Below are positions 48,215-57,513 of a DNA stretch of 64,000 nt, in pieces; position 1 is the stretch's first letter, and each line of letters begins with the position of its first letter. Where the stretch lies: positions 10,875,548 to 10,939,547 of the forward strand of contig NC_092190.1 in the NCBI RefSeq assembly GCF_043641665.1, given 5' to 3'. Both the position numbers and the translations under genes were made by a program. The DNA comes from Enoplosus armatus (taxonomy: Eukaryota > Chordata > Actinopteri > Centrarchiformes > Enoplosidae). A model generated the notes under the pieces. That model searched no databases. It saw only the letters and a list, made by a program, of their open reading frames with translations, and was not told where the DNA came from.

Positions 48215-51200
48215 GAGCTGTTGTCCAAGACCGTATCCTTATGTCATAGGCATGCGTGTAAACATGGAGGATTATTCATATCAGCTTTCCTCAAAGTGGC
48301 GTTTGGCTGGATGCTAAAGCTCATCTCAGTCTGAGAGAATGTCTCTTAGTGTTACAGCAGCTCTGCCATCTAACAGAGCGGCTCCAAAAAAGCACCGGCT
48401 GGGTTGGACTTTGGTGGTGGTGGTGGTGGTGGTAATGATGGTGCTGCTGCTGCTGTGCCATTTGGACACATTTGTCTGGAGGGCTAATGCAATACAATGG
48501 GAGATTACCTTACACTGCGGACAATGGATGTAAGCTACAAGCTGACAATCACATGACATGGAGGAATGTGGCTGCCCAGCCAGAAGGGGATGCTGAGCAG
48601 AGACGGTGAAATAGGTCAGACCGCTCAGAAATTGTCAGAAAGTCTGGCTGAAGACTTGTTCACATCCTAATCACTTTAAATAATACTCTATACTCTCAAA
48701 CCATAATTACAGGCAGCTTGTACTTCACATACGCACACACACACACACACACATTCTCTCTTACACACAAACCAACAGTACATACACAATGACTAAATGC
48801 TCTCTTTTTACTATAGATTTCAACTAGGTCAGAGAGCCTGTGAAGGCAGCCCAAGGCAGAGCTCTCTCTGAAGAACAATCTATAACTCTTTTTGCTTCTC
48901 ACTCAGCTTTCCTTAACTTTTAACTTTTATTGCAATTGCTAAGAGTTAGATGACAAGATCGATGCCACTCGCATATCTGTTCGTTGAATATTAGGCTGGA
49001 GACAGTTAGTTTAGCATAAAGGCCGGCAACCTGGCTCTGTCGAAAGCTTAAAAAAACGCCTACCAGCACCTCTAAAGCTCACTAATTAGCACGTTTTAAA
49101 TCTTGTTTGTTTAATACGCACAAACACCGAAATGTAAAAACAACAAGTTGCTAGGGGGAGTTATGCCTGGCAAACTCACAGTGTCAACAAGACTTCACAG
49201 CTCCCGGCAAAGACACAGTCTGGCACATAACACCCCGTAAAACTACAACTTGTTTTTACACTTTTTTGTACAGATTAAACAAACAAGATATAACGTGTTA
49301 ATTAGTGAGATTTGGAGGTGCTGATATATGAATTTCTTTTGCCTTTGGACAGAGCCAGGCTAGCTGTTTCTCCTTGTTTCCAGTCTTTGTGCAAAGCTAA
49401 GCTAACCAGCTGCAAGATGAGAGCGTAATCAATCTTCTCACCTAACTCTCTCAAAACAACTTCTTAGAATAATGATGATGTTTGAAAGCATCTTTAATCC
49501 CTGCGGCGTTGATTTAGTTCAATAAGTTAACCTTAGTTCCACTCAGTCTTTCAGCTGCATCATCACAGCATTTTGTTTCCCTGCATCTACTTAAAAAAAC
49601 TATTTTGCTTGCAGAGCTCAGCAAAATCAGCTTTATGGAATGACTGGAACCAATTTGTTCTACTCAAAGCTATCAGGGATGACAGTTATACCCAGTATCA
49701 CACATGCACACACACACATACTGTAACACAGCATTGTCCGTACAAATCCGTCCAGGCCTATGAGAGGGATGCTAATCCTCTGACCTATTTGATCCCTTGT
49801 CACCATTGTTATTGTGTGTCAGGCGTTGTGCCAATGGGCAGCCAGCTGTGTGAGGATGAGTTTATAAGGTCATGGTGCAGAGTTCATAGATGGATTACTG
49901 GTCCTACTGATTCACTCTAAAGGAATAAATCAACCTTCACAGTTCAGACATCCCACTTTGGTGTGTGGACAGTTTTGTGTTACTCCAATAAACACAATGT
50001 AAAATACCTGAGCCTCATCTCCATGATCTTCTGCTGGTATGGGTTCTCCTGGCAGCGGCTCTCCATTGTGAACGGGGGAGTCCTGGGAGGGCGTGTCAGG
50101 GGGGTTGATGACGACAGACCTCTCAGAGCGACTGCTGTCTTTGCTGCTGCTGGCCTTGTGCCGCTCACGGCTTCGATCCCTGGAGTTGAACAGACACACA
50201 ATAATAACATGAAGAATGGTTCAAGAGGAATATAGGCACATAAACGTAGGATCAAGAACATACTAATGTACTCATATTCTCATTATTGATTCATTATTTT
50301 ATGTTTATAAAATGTCAGAAAATTGTTCAAATGTCTTCACAACTTGCCAGAGCCCAAGTTGATGTATTCAGTCCACAAGCCCCCAAAAATTCAGTTTACT
50401 TAGTTCATTACTCATGTGAATCGACCGATCATTTCAGGTCTAAACTCCTGCGAACAAGCAAATCATCCAGCTCAAACACAAATACACACACAAGACCAGA
50501 GCTGAAACAATAAGTCGATCAGTCGATTGACAGAAAATTAATCTGCGACCATTTTGACAATCTTTTTATCATTCAAATCTTATTTCAAGCAAGAAGTTTC
50601 CTGGTTCCAGCTCTCTTTTCTTTGTCTTTTATGATAGCAATATCTTTGGGTAATGGACTGATTTGTCTGACAAATCAAGACATATGAAGATGTCACCATG
50701 GACTCTGGGGAACTTGTGATTGGCAATTTGTATTATTTTCTGACACTCTATAAGCAAAATCAAAAAATAGTTACAATAGTAGTTTATTCAATAATGAAAA
50801 TAATTGTTAGTTGCAGCCCTACATGGAAAAAATGGTGGAAAGGAAGGTACATGCAGGCAAACACAGGAGTGAGGAATCGACTTGACAGGAATCAAATGAT
50901 CCTCTCACTTGCAGAATAGACAGAGTAAACCACTGAAATAGGTTAGAGCCACTCAGCTGTGACGACCCTAATCCACAAGCTCTGTCTGTCTCAGTCTCTA
51001 GCTTGTTATCTCTCTGTTTCCCTCTTAGTCTCTCATGTGATTTATTTGGCTACAACCAACATGTGGCTTGCTCAAACTGAAGAGCTAACACAACAAAGTC
51101 AATGTGCACTGAGGGCATTACATGAAATACCATAGCAAAGGGTGCTGTGAGAGATGCAGCATGTGATTTTGCAGACATGGGAAGGGAAGAGATAGAAAGA

Positions 51201-51324
51201 TACAGCAGAGAAGCAGACAGACGGATGGAAAGGCGGACAGACAGGAAACATACCCATGTCGGTTTGATCTCCCGGAGCGGCTGGAGTGATAGGAGTAGCC
51301 CGAGTGGGTCGACTCAGTGTCCAT
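38455..51324 (-). CDS. vangl1: VANGL1 planar cell polarity protein, complete, 8 coding exons
   Basis: Four-pass core planar cell polarity protein that works with Prickle, Dishevelled and Frizzled; in fish Vangl proteins control convergent extension. Coding exons: 51324-51254, 50179-50008, 44519-44091, 43461-43286, 42572-42439, 40740-40590, 39683-39449, 38715-38455. Phases agree; total 542 aa (human VANGL1 524). Features: N-terminal Ser/Thr cluster ([20 protein letters not shown]), [16 protein letters not shown] block at 82-97, membrane helices about 122-148, 162-184, 196-216 and 229-250, a cytoplasmic C-terminal domain with [18 protein letters not shown], and [13 protein letters not shown], and a C-terminal PDZ ligand ETSV. 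Assigned to VANGL1 rather than VANGL2 by [22 protein letters not shown] and the order next to casq2 and nhlh2. Residues 25-81 (exon 3) are Ser/Pro-rich and divergent. Confidence 0.95.
39449..39683 (-). CDS. vangl1: vangl1 coding exon 7
   Basis: Encodes [20 protein letters not shown] through [20 protein letters not shown]. Acceptor TTTGTCAG preceded by a TG repeat; donor GTGAGC. Confidence 0.94.
39699..39732 (-). repeat. (TG)17 tract (minus strand) just upstream of a vangl1 acceptor
   Basis: Read on the minus strand, (TG)17 is followed by TTCCTTCTTTGTCAG and coding exon 7. A pyrimidine tract is present here, unlike at casq2 exon 11. Confidence 0.95.
39733..40589 (-). other. vangl1 intron between coding exons 6 and 7
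   Basis: No exon or known repeat recognised. Confidence 0.6.
40590..40740 (-). CDS. vangl1: vangl1 coding exon 6
   Basis: Encodes a variable [13 protein letters not shown] segment, then [20 protein letters not shown] and [11 protein letters not shown]. Donor GTGAGT. Confidence 0.93.
40741..42438 (-). other. vangl1 intron between coding exons 5 and 6
   Basis: Contains a (GA)n tract (41417-41452) and a purine-rich stretch around 41630-41730. No coding exon supported. Confidence 0.6.
41417..41452. repeat. (GA)n microsatellite
   Basis: About 18 perfect GA units. Confidence 0.95.
42439..42572 (-). CDS. vangl1: vangl1 coding exon 5
   Basis: Encodes [20 protein letters not shown] and [17 protein letters not shown]. 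Acceptor TCACACAG, donor GTTAGT; conserved in all VANGL proteins. Confidence 0.93.
43286..43461 (-). CDS. vangl1: vangl1 coding exon 4 (TM4)
   Basis: Encodes [20 protein letters not shown], the fourth helix, and [17 protein letters not shown]. Donor GTATGC, leaves phase 2. Confidence 0.94.
43540..43830. repeat. Retroelement 3'-end-like remnant
   Basis: GAGCAGGAAAGTGTCGCTGA then GATTAAAAATCTTGTTTTCA and a run of short A-rich blocks resemble a recurrent fish repeat (AGGAAAGTCCCATTGAGATTAAAAA type). In the vangl1 intron between coding exons 3 and 4. Confidence 0.5.
44091..44519 (-). CDS. vangl1: vangl1 coding exon 3 (three membrane helices)
   Basis: 429 bp, phase 0 both ends. Encodes [20 protein letters not shown] through [14 protein letters not shown] with TM1-TM3. 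Donor GTGGGT. Confidence 0.94.
44636..45030. repeat. Dispersed repeat, copy 2 (first copy 4538-5037)
   Basis: Shares CCAGCAGACACGATGCAACA, GAAAACAGCTGCCTGC and CCGTAGAGCTGAGGGG in order with copy 1; about 100 bp shorter. Confidence 0.7.
46745..47095. repeat. Dispersed repeat, interrupted copy
   Basis: Same family as 27910-28100 but split by an inserted block at about 46843-47047. Confidence 0.75.
46843..47047 (+). mobile_element. LINE/SINE 3'-tail-like insert nested in the repeat at 46745
   Basis: Absent from the other copy. Its 3' end, TGCAAATTTCCCTGCTGAGG then GATTAATGAAGGATTATCTT and ATCTT repeats, has the style of fish non-LTR element tails (fixed 3' sequence plus short tandem tail). 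Heavily truncated; no ORF. Confidence 0.6.
47437..47489. repeat. (GA)n microsatellite
   Basis: About 26 GA units, nearly perfect. Confidence 0.95.
47632..47704. repeat. (CA)n microsatellite, 73 bp
   Basis: About 36 perfect CA units, the longest dinucleotide tract in the window. Confidence 0.95.
48172..48211. repeat. (CA)n microsatellite
   Basis: About 20 perfect CA units. Confidence 0.95.
48412..48433. repeat. (TGG)n short tandem repeat
   Basis: Seven TGG units in noncoding DNA. Confidence 0.9.
48734..48752. repeat. (CA)n microsatellite
   Basis: About nine CA units. Confidence 0.9.
48942..49452. repeat. Foldback (MITE-like) element with long terminal inverted repeats
   Basis: The left arm (AGAGTTAGATGACAAGATCG, then GGCTGGAGACAGTTAG, then GGCAACCTGGCTCTGTC) pairs with the right arm (GACAGAGCCAGGCTAGC, then AAGCTAAGCTAACCAGC, then CAATCTTCTCACCTAACTCT). 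Arms about 100 bp, loop about 300 bp, no transposase ORF. Confidence 0.8.
50008..50179 (-). CDS. vangl1: vangl1 coding exon 2
   Basis: Encodes [20 protein letters not shown] and a Pro-rich linker ending DHGDEAQ. Acceptor CTCCAG, donor GTATTT, ends in phase 0. Confidence 0.92.
50180..51253 (-). repeat. vangl1 intron holding an inverted pair of the GTTGCAGCCCT-type repeat
   Basis: A nearly complete copy at 50498-50823 ends TTAGTTGCAGCCCT. An opposite-strand partial copy lies at 50281-50420 (AAAATGTCAGAAAATTGTTC, CCAGAGCCCAAG), 77 bp away. Confidence 0.7.
51254..51324 (-). CDS. vangl1: vangl1 first coding exon
   Basis: Starts ATG GAC ACT GAG TCG; 23 codons plus 2 nt; donor GTATGT. Encodes the phosphorylatable Ser/Thr-rich N-terminus. 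Confidence 0.93.
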
Positions 51325-51503
51325 CCCAACGCAGTTCAGAGCCGGCGATTGGTCAGGGGGATGAGGAGAGATTAGTCGTGTGGCAGAGAGGGTAAGTTGG
51401 CAGCAGTACTCAGGAGGAGGAATGGGTTGCTATAGAGACGGGCCTCAGGAATCCACGATGACCGACAACTACTCCAGAGAGCCGCTTTAGTAGCCACATT
51501 GAC
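51325..51503 (-). other. vangl1: vangl1 5'UTR part of the start-codon exon
   Basis: A TTTCTCAG acceptor precedes 51503, leaving 179 nt of leader before the ATG. The leader has a 29-codon uORF (51499-51410) that ends before the main start. Confidence 0.55.
51410..51499 (-). promoter_or_regulatory. Upstream ORF in the vangl1 leader
   Basis: ATG TGG CTA CTA to TGA, 29 codons, stop 85 nt before the main ATG. Depends on the leader-exon boundary inferred above. Confidence 0.45.
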
Positions 51504-53501
51504 CTGAGAAATGAAGAGATAGAGGCTTGCATCATAACTTGCTAGTAACATCTAACAAATAATCCATTCGATATACCAGCTGGGCTACCAGGCAATATAT
51601 TTCTTTACAGGCTTCTGCTGACTCTTATCAGTCAATGTATTTTACATGAGGCCATACATGAGATTATCTATCATTAATGTATGGACCAGGCAGGTTTATT
51701 CCTGTCTACCTCTGTAAAATGCTTTTTCCTGTCTATGACAGCTATGAGATGGATAATGGATGGATTATTTTCATAGGCCTTTCTGAACTTGGCAAAACAG
51801 CATTTTGTAGTCACCCTGCGCCTGGAATAATTTACGAGACCAACTTTATTTGGAAACAGTGCCTTAAAACCAGGCATGTTTCATGAAGAATGTAACCGTT
51901 TTAAATAGTAAAGCTCTCTACTTTATGCCTCTTAAATCAATTATGTGTGTGTGTGTTTTTATGTGACTATGTCATTTGTAGCCAATTTGGGTCTGTAAAA
52001 TAAATAATGCATCTCAGGAGACTTCCTGGTTAAATAAAAAAATGTTTTGTTGTGAATCCTACAGACTTACTGCTTCAGAGAAAAGGACCAGTTTCAACTA
52101 GCACTACTAGAAGATATGATAGGAAAGGTGTTTCAAATTTCATATTTGAAACAACACGACGGCTACTTTTATAAGATGCTTTATAGAAACTAAAAAGAAG
52201 GTCTCTAATTTATTTTATTTTTTGGATTTTTCTCATTTTAGTTATTTAGTAATTCTATTGTCCTTTGCCAACATAAAGCTGTCACCACATTAGCAGGGGT
52301 ACAATGCTGGGGGGTAAATGGCCTTTTTGGCATAAAAGCAGTCAAATTTAAACATTGTGATTCAAAAAATATTGAAATCCAATTATAAAATATGCACCAT
52401 GTGCAACATTTTAATTGTAGAAGTTTAAATTCCCACCAGGTTGCTAAAACCAATACATCCACTAAATAAATAAATAAATAAAACAAGGAAATTACCCTAT
52501 TGTCCTCTGTACTAGCTATGGCCCTGTTGAAAGCCTAAACATTGTGGTCATTTTAAAAACAAATAAACTCTCAGTTTTATCTCTATGTGAGCTACCTCTC
52601 CATCCTGGCATTCCCATTTTAAACCATTATGAGGATCAGACTGAATCTACTAGACTCACTTCCTGGGCCCTAATGTGTGCTGTGTGATGCACAAGGATGT
52701 CTCAGTGCTTCACCATGCATGACCATTCATTTAGACCTCCATCTACACCCTGTCTGTCTCCCAGCTGTTGTCCTGACAACCCATCACCAGTCTCATTTTA
52801 CTAACTGGGATTATTCTCCCTCTCATCATTTCCAGGCTATTTCTTATCTCTGTAGCCAGTGGTGCATATAAACAGCAAAATAGCTCATTCAGCATATTAT
52901 GATGTGAATGCACATGGCGGCACGGAGATCACGCTCTGAAAATGATGGTTAGAAGAACACACTGCAATGTAAATGATTTCCATTAGGATGATACAGATGG
53001 GGTTTTTCCCTCTACTTCCGTTACCATCACAGGGCATATGAGAAACCACGGATTTTCCATTAGGGATTTCCGAACAATGCATATAAATTATGTACATTAC
53101 CACTGTCTGTCTATAGGATTACATGTGTCAGACAAAATCACACATATATGTGACAAAAAGACCCATTTCTCTGAGAGTGAATCGGACATCAGGCTCCACT
53201 GATACAGCCACTTATGCTATTGAAAGCAGGGGAGCACATGTCGAACAAGGCAGAGCTTAATATATGCAGGACTTCAATAAATATTTCACTTGAACATACT
53301 GCTACATACCACTCGCAGCATCAAAGCTGATGTCGCAGCATTAAATTTTTACACAAGGCAGAGTTTGGACATATCTCTCATCTCTAACCCACATCTGGAG
53401 CGTCCACTGTTGCCCTGGCAACAGCGGAGGCAGGAGGCCCCATCTAGCAGCAATAATCAATCACCCCTGCTGAGAGTAAATTTGTGTGATACACTTATTT
53501 A

Positions 53502-53512
<11 letters not shown>

Positions 53513-53545
<33 letters not shown>
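53513..53545. repeat. (GA)n microsatellite
   Basis: About 16 GA units directly after a short (TG)n run. Confidence 0.95.
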
Positions 53546-53547
<2 letters not shown>

Positions 53548-54715
53548 TGGGGGGTGGCACAGTGAGAGGGCACAAAGAGCAAACAATGGCTTCTCATCAC
53601 ACCCAGCACCGGTATGGTTAAATGAATAAGGCTGTGCTTTGAATAAAGGCTGTTAACCCCCTGAGTGCTGATCTATGAACGCGTGGCAGTGGTATATGGG
53701 CCAAGATGATCCCTCTGAGAGGCCACTCATCCACGAGACAAGCATGAAGAGGCATAGTGAACCAGGCCATGTGGAAAATCGCAGCCACAGGGTAAGAAAA
53801 ACTATCAGTTACAAACCAACGGATAACTATGAATAAAGCATGCGGGCATAACAGCGTGCGTTAGAGACGTGCGGCTGCCTGCTTGCTGTGAGTCAGTCCA
53901 TCCAAAAAAAATTCAGTAGTCCTCTGAGAGGGACTCTGTGTAGAAAATGGTTTCTCTAGTGAAGCGTAGTTGCTTTGCCACAGACCGTTCTGGTTGGCTG
54001 CACCCAGAAGAGATTCACAAGGGCAGAAAGTGACACTAATGTAAAACAAACACTCATTAACGTGTTTGTTTAGTGGATGGAGGCTGTTGCACAGTGGGAG
54101 CTACTGTAATAACGTATGGTCAGGCTCAGGGGTACAAGCACATGTGGCGTTATGGGCTCATTTTTGTAGTTTTAATCTAAAGAGAGAATATAAACAGACT
54201 GCACCGCTGCAACAAATATGTGTGGGGCTCCGTGGGGAGAGCTGCAACATCTGATAGGTCGGGTTCTTTGCAGCATTTTCCCCTGCTGATGCAACTCATC
54301 AATTAATAATAAAACTGAGAATGTGGGATTTTAGTTCAATGTCCTTGCCTACAAAGACTTGGGTCTCCAATCTGGGCAGAGAAGGAAAGGTGTGGAATTT
54401 GAGATTCAATTAAAGTGCCCGATGCAATGCTGGCACCCTAAATGGCACAGATCAGCCTCATAGCTCATCTAGAGCACATGCTGAGGCCTGGTTACCATGG
54501 CATCTGTGCCCTCCCTCACACCCATTAGCCCTCGTGCCTTCCTTCCTTCATGTGTGCCCTGCCCTGGTGGCATTATGCCATAATCTGCCAGATGCAGCAG
54601 CTGGCAGTCTGCAGTGTTAGTTCATTTCCTTCCTCCTCCATCGTTTGTTTCACAATTTCAAAGCAATCTACAAACTACAAAACTTCATCTACTACATATA
54701 CAGCAGATATTACTT

Positions 54716-54944
54716 TAGGGCTACAACTAACAGTTTTCCAGAGCCCAAGGTGACATCTTCAAATAGCTTGTTTTGTCCAACCAACTGTTCAAATGCCAAC
54801 GGTATATTTACAATCACAGAAGACTCAGACAACCAGCAAATAGTCACACTTGAGGACCTGTAACCACTTGATTAAACAATTTACCGGTTATCAAAATTGT
54901 TGATTTTCTGTCCATCAAATTATCAACTAAACGTTTCAGCTGTA
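54716..54944. repeat. GTTGCAGCCCT-type repeat, inverted relative to 50498
   Basis: Starts TAGGGCTACAACTAACAG, includes CCAGAGCCCAAGGTGACATC and TTGTTTTGTCCAACCAACTG, ends AACTAAACGTTTCAGCTGTA; internally shortened. Confidence 0.65.
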
Positions 54945-55002
54945 TATTATTTCAGTGTAATGTAACACATCCTTTGAAGGTGGCAAAAAAAAGTAAAAGC
55001 AG

Positions 55003-55020
55003 ACACACACACACACACAC
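55003..55020. repeat. (CA)n microsatellite
   Basis: Nine CA units. Confidence 0.9.
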
Positions 55021-56557
55021 GAGTAACACAGATCCAGTTAGCTGGCTAAGACTTCTTTGAAATCAAACAAAAGGCGACACATTGTGTGTCATTGTTATTT
55101 AGAGTGATAAAAATCTCCAATCCCTCCATGGACTTCAGATAACCCACAGGAACAGCTGCTGATTAACATATTATAACATCGCTGTTGACTGACTAAAATC
55201 ACACAAACGGAGCCAAAGATGCAGAGACATGAATCTCCCATGGAAACGGCCTTTTTTCTTACTTCGTGGACCTCACCAATGGGATATACAGTATGACGTA
55301 ATTAGGAACTTGCTTCCTGTGTATTTTCCTTTCATTGTTTGCTGTGACACTCTGACATTTGATTCTTGGTACAAAGGTAATTGTTGGATATATGCAGAGA
55401 GCAAACCTGTGACCTCAGCCACTCCCACCCTGCAGCTCTTTCACACACACACACCCCCACACACACACACACAACCACAGTAAAAGGAGAAAGTTAAGAC
55501 CTGACACAGTCCTCTGGAATGCAAACTTAGTCCCCTCTGATCTGCTCATGTGGAACTAAATAAGAGTACAGTAGAGGGAGAGGGAGGAGTGAGGTGGTGC
55601 GTGTGGGAGAGATATCTCAGTACGTTCCTACTTTAAGAGCAGTGCTTTTATGTCTGTAAATACACCACTGTACACTCCTCTACAATGCACCAGGCAGTAC
55701 ACCACGCTATCCAGGCTCCTAATGCTCCTCAGTAGCCTAAAGGTTGCTCCACTTCTCATTACGCTTGTGACACACTGGCCTGCAAGTCAGAAAACATGGT
55801 TTAAAAGAGACCACTTTCTTTAGATCATACATAACTTCCAGGGGACTGACTCATCTATTGAAAGGGTTCCTCACAGTGTCCCTAAACATCTCTGCACAGG
55901 ACCTGTCAGCACTGCTCAATAATAAATGACGGTGCTGCACAGCTTCGCTGCAGCATCATGACTCTGAGATACTGAGGAGCTACAGCACGGACAGTATCAG
56001 ACAGTATCAGAGGAGGCACGTGAAGCGGCTTCAGTCATAGTAACACCTCATCCAGCTGTGCACAGAGGGCTCTCCAGACAGCTGCTGATGACGGCGATAC
56101 ACACCATCAGCCTGCAGCGGCGGCTTGATCTAAAACGCCCTTTATTTTACAGGCTTCTGGGTCTGAGAGAGCCAGGGATGCGATCTTACTTCTCTATTAC
56201 ACAGCTGTAGTTTCAGTTACAATAGATCTCGTTTCAGTCGCATCCTGAACACCATTAACCACAGCAGCTTATAAACTGCCATCACCTCAAATAATGCATG
56301 CATTATTTTGGATCTATTCATTTACACGATGCTGGAGCAGTGTCTAAATGAAAAGCACAAAGGTTAGCCCCCAAATGAATATGGGTTAGGAGGACTAAAG
56401 GCTACATGTGTCTAATGAGAAGGAAACCATTTTTTTCCACGACGGCAGCATTGAACTTCATCAGTAATTCCTGAGAGGGGTTGTGGCTCAGGCTTTTGGC
56501 ATGGATATTGCCCGGTGTAATGAACACATAATCGCGATTATCAATTCATTTACCTAC

Positions 56558-56700
56558 CTTTTCTGTCTCAGATGTGTGTCATAGTCCTCCTCTCGCGTCT
56601 CGGTGTCAGTGGATCTGCCGCCGCTGCGTTGCCGCACTGTACTGACAGGGGCAGCTCCCTCATACGAGCCTGGTCATTGTGGTGAGCTGTACCAGGGAGG
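56558..56700 (-). promoter_or_regulatory. vangl1: Probable vangl1 noncoding first exon and promoter
   Basis: GC- and CpG-richer block ending in a donor AAAAG|GTAGGT (minus strand) just below 56558. It would splice to the leader exon at 51503. The upper boundary is approximate. The block is open in one frame for about 38 codons but has no start codon in that frame. Confidence 0.45.
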
Positions 56701-57315
56701 GAGGCAGCATGGAGGTACAATACACTTCAAGTGCAGGAAAATGAGTGTTTTTCAGCCGCAGCCCACAAGAGGTCGTCTTTTACGACAGGTTTAGAGCTGC
56801 CATAAACTGGAAGTTGGTATATTTTCTCTGTGAATCAGAGTTTAATATCATCCTCCGTTCAAAAATGTGTTTTGCTTATTTTTACTTCTCTTGACTGTTT
56901 GACTTCAAGTGTGCAGAATGATGTATGTTTCCACATTCATCTGATGAAAATCTGAGTTTGGTTTTATTGCATTCTTCTCTTGCCTCATACAGTTTAATAG
57001 TAATTGTATATACTTAATAGCTGTCCGTAATAACCCGTTCCTCTTGACTGAAGTGGGCGGCACGCGGTTTTGTGCGGAAGCAAGCTCAAATGATGCGTCA
57101 AACGCCCCCTTTTATTGGAACGCGCACAGAGCCTGATGAAGAAAACCCGGGTTAACATAGAAAGTTGATAACCACTGTTGGGATACCCATTAAGTCTTAT
57201 TTGGGGTTTTAGGATTTGACGAGCCAACTAACGCAAAGAAAGCCTGGCTATGTCGCGCTAACCCTCGTGAGAAGTCGTACTTGGAAACTGTTCGGAAAAG
57301 GACACTTGGCATGTG

Positions 57316-57420
57316 ATTGGATGAACTACCTGTCTATCACTGTCGGGTTAACTTCAACCAATCAGATCGCGCCGAAGAGGAAACAGAACAGCCAGTAGTT
57401 CCTCAAAGGACGCTGATTGG
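57316..57420. promoter_or_regulatory. Triple CCAAT-box promoter
   Basis: CCAAT pentamers at 57316-57320 (minus), 57358-57362 (plus) and 57416-57420 (minus), spaced 42 and 58 bp, in a CpG-richer block. An E2F-like GCGCG lies at 57449-57453. Several CCAAT boxes this close to a start suggest a housekeeping or cell-cycle promoter. Confidence 0.5.
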
Positions 57421-57471
57421 TCCGGACCACTTTGGTTCGTTTCACAAGCGCGTAAATTGAAGCCTGGCAAG

Positions 57472-57513
57472 ATGGATTCTCGTGTGATCTCGCGAATCCA
57501 GCTTCCTCTCCAG
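57472..57513 (+). CDS. Putative first coding exon of an unidentified gene
   Basis: ATG with A at -3 and G at +4, then 14 codons MDSRVISRIQLPLQ ending exactly at a strong donor CAG|GTAAGA. It sits 52 bp after a CCAAT-box cluster and is divergent from vangl1 (about 0.8 kb). I do not recognise the protein and found no convincing next exon before nhlh2. It may be a real gene with distant exons, a noncoding transcript or a relic. Confidence 0.4.

Larger units (their letters stand above)
44520..50007 (-). other. Large vangl1 intron between coding exons 2 and 3
   Basis: 5.5 kb without supported exons. Contains dispersed repeats (44636-45030, 46745-47095, 48942-49452) and most of the window's microsatellites. 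Stretches such as 45600-45800 look unremarkable by eye. Confidence 0.6.
51504..56557 (-). other. vangl1 first intron
   Basis: 5 kb, no coding exon supported. Contains (GA)n at 53513-53545, (CA)n at 55003-55020 and 55444-55473, and a repeat copy at 54716-54944. Confidence 0.5.

Noticed and set aside
56558..56680. Open frame of about 38 codons across the vangl1 leader exon
   Set aside because: No in-frame ATG, an in-frame stop just upstream, and the frame stops before the vangl1 start after splicing to 51503.
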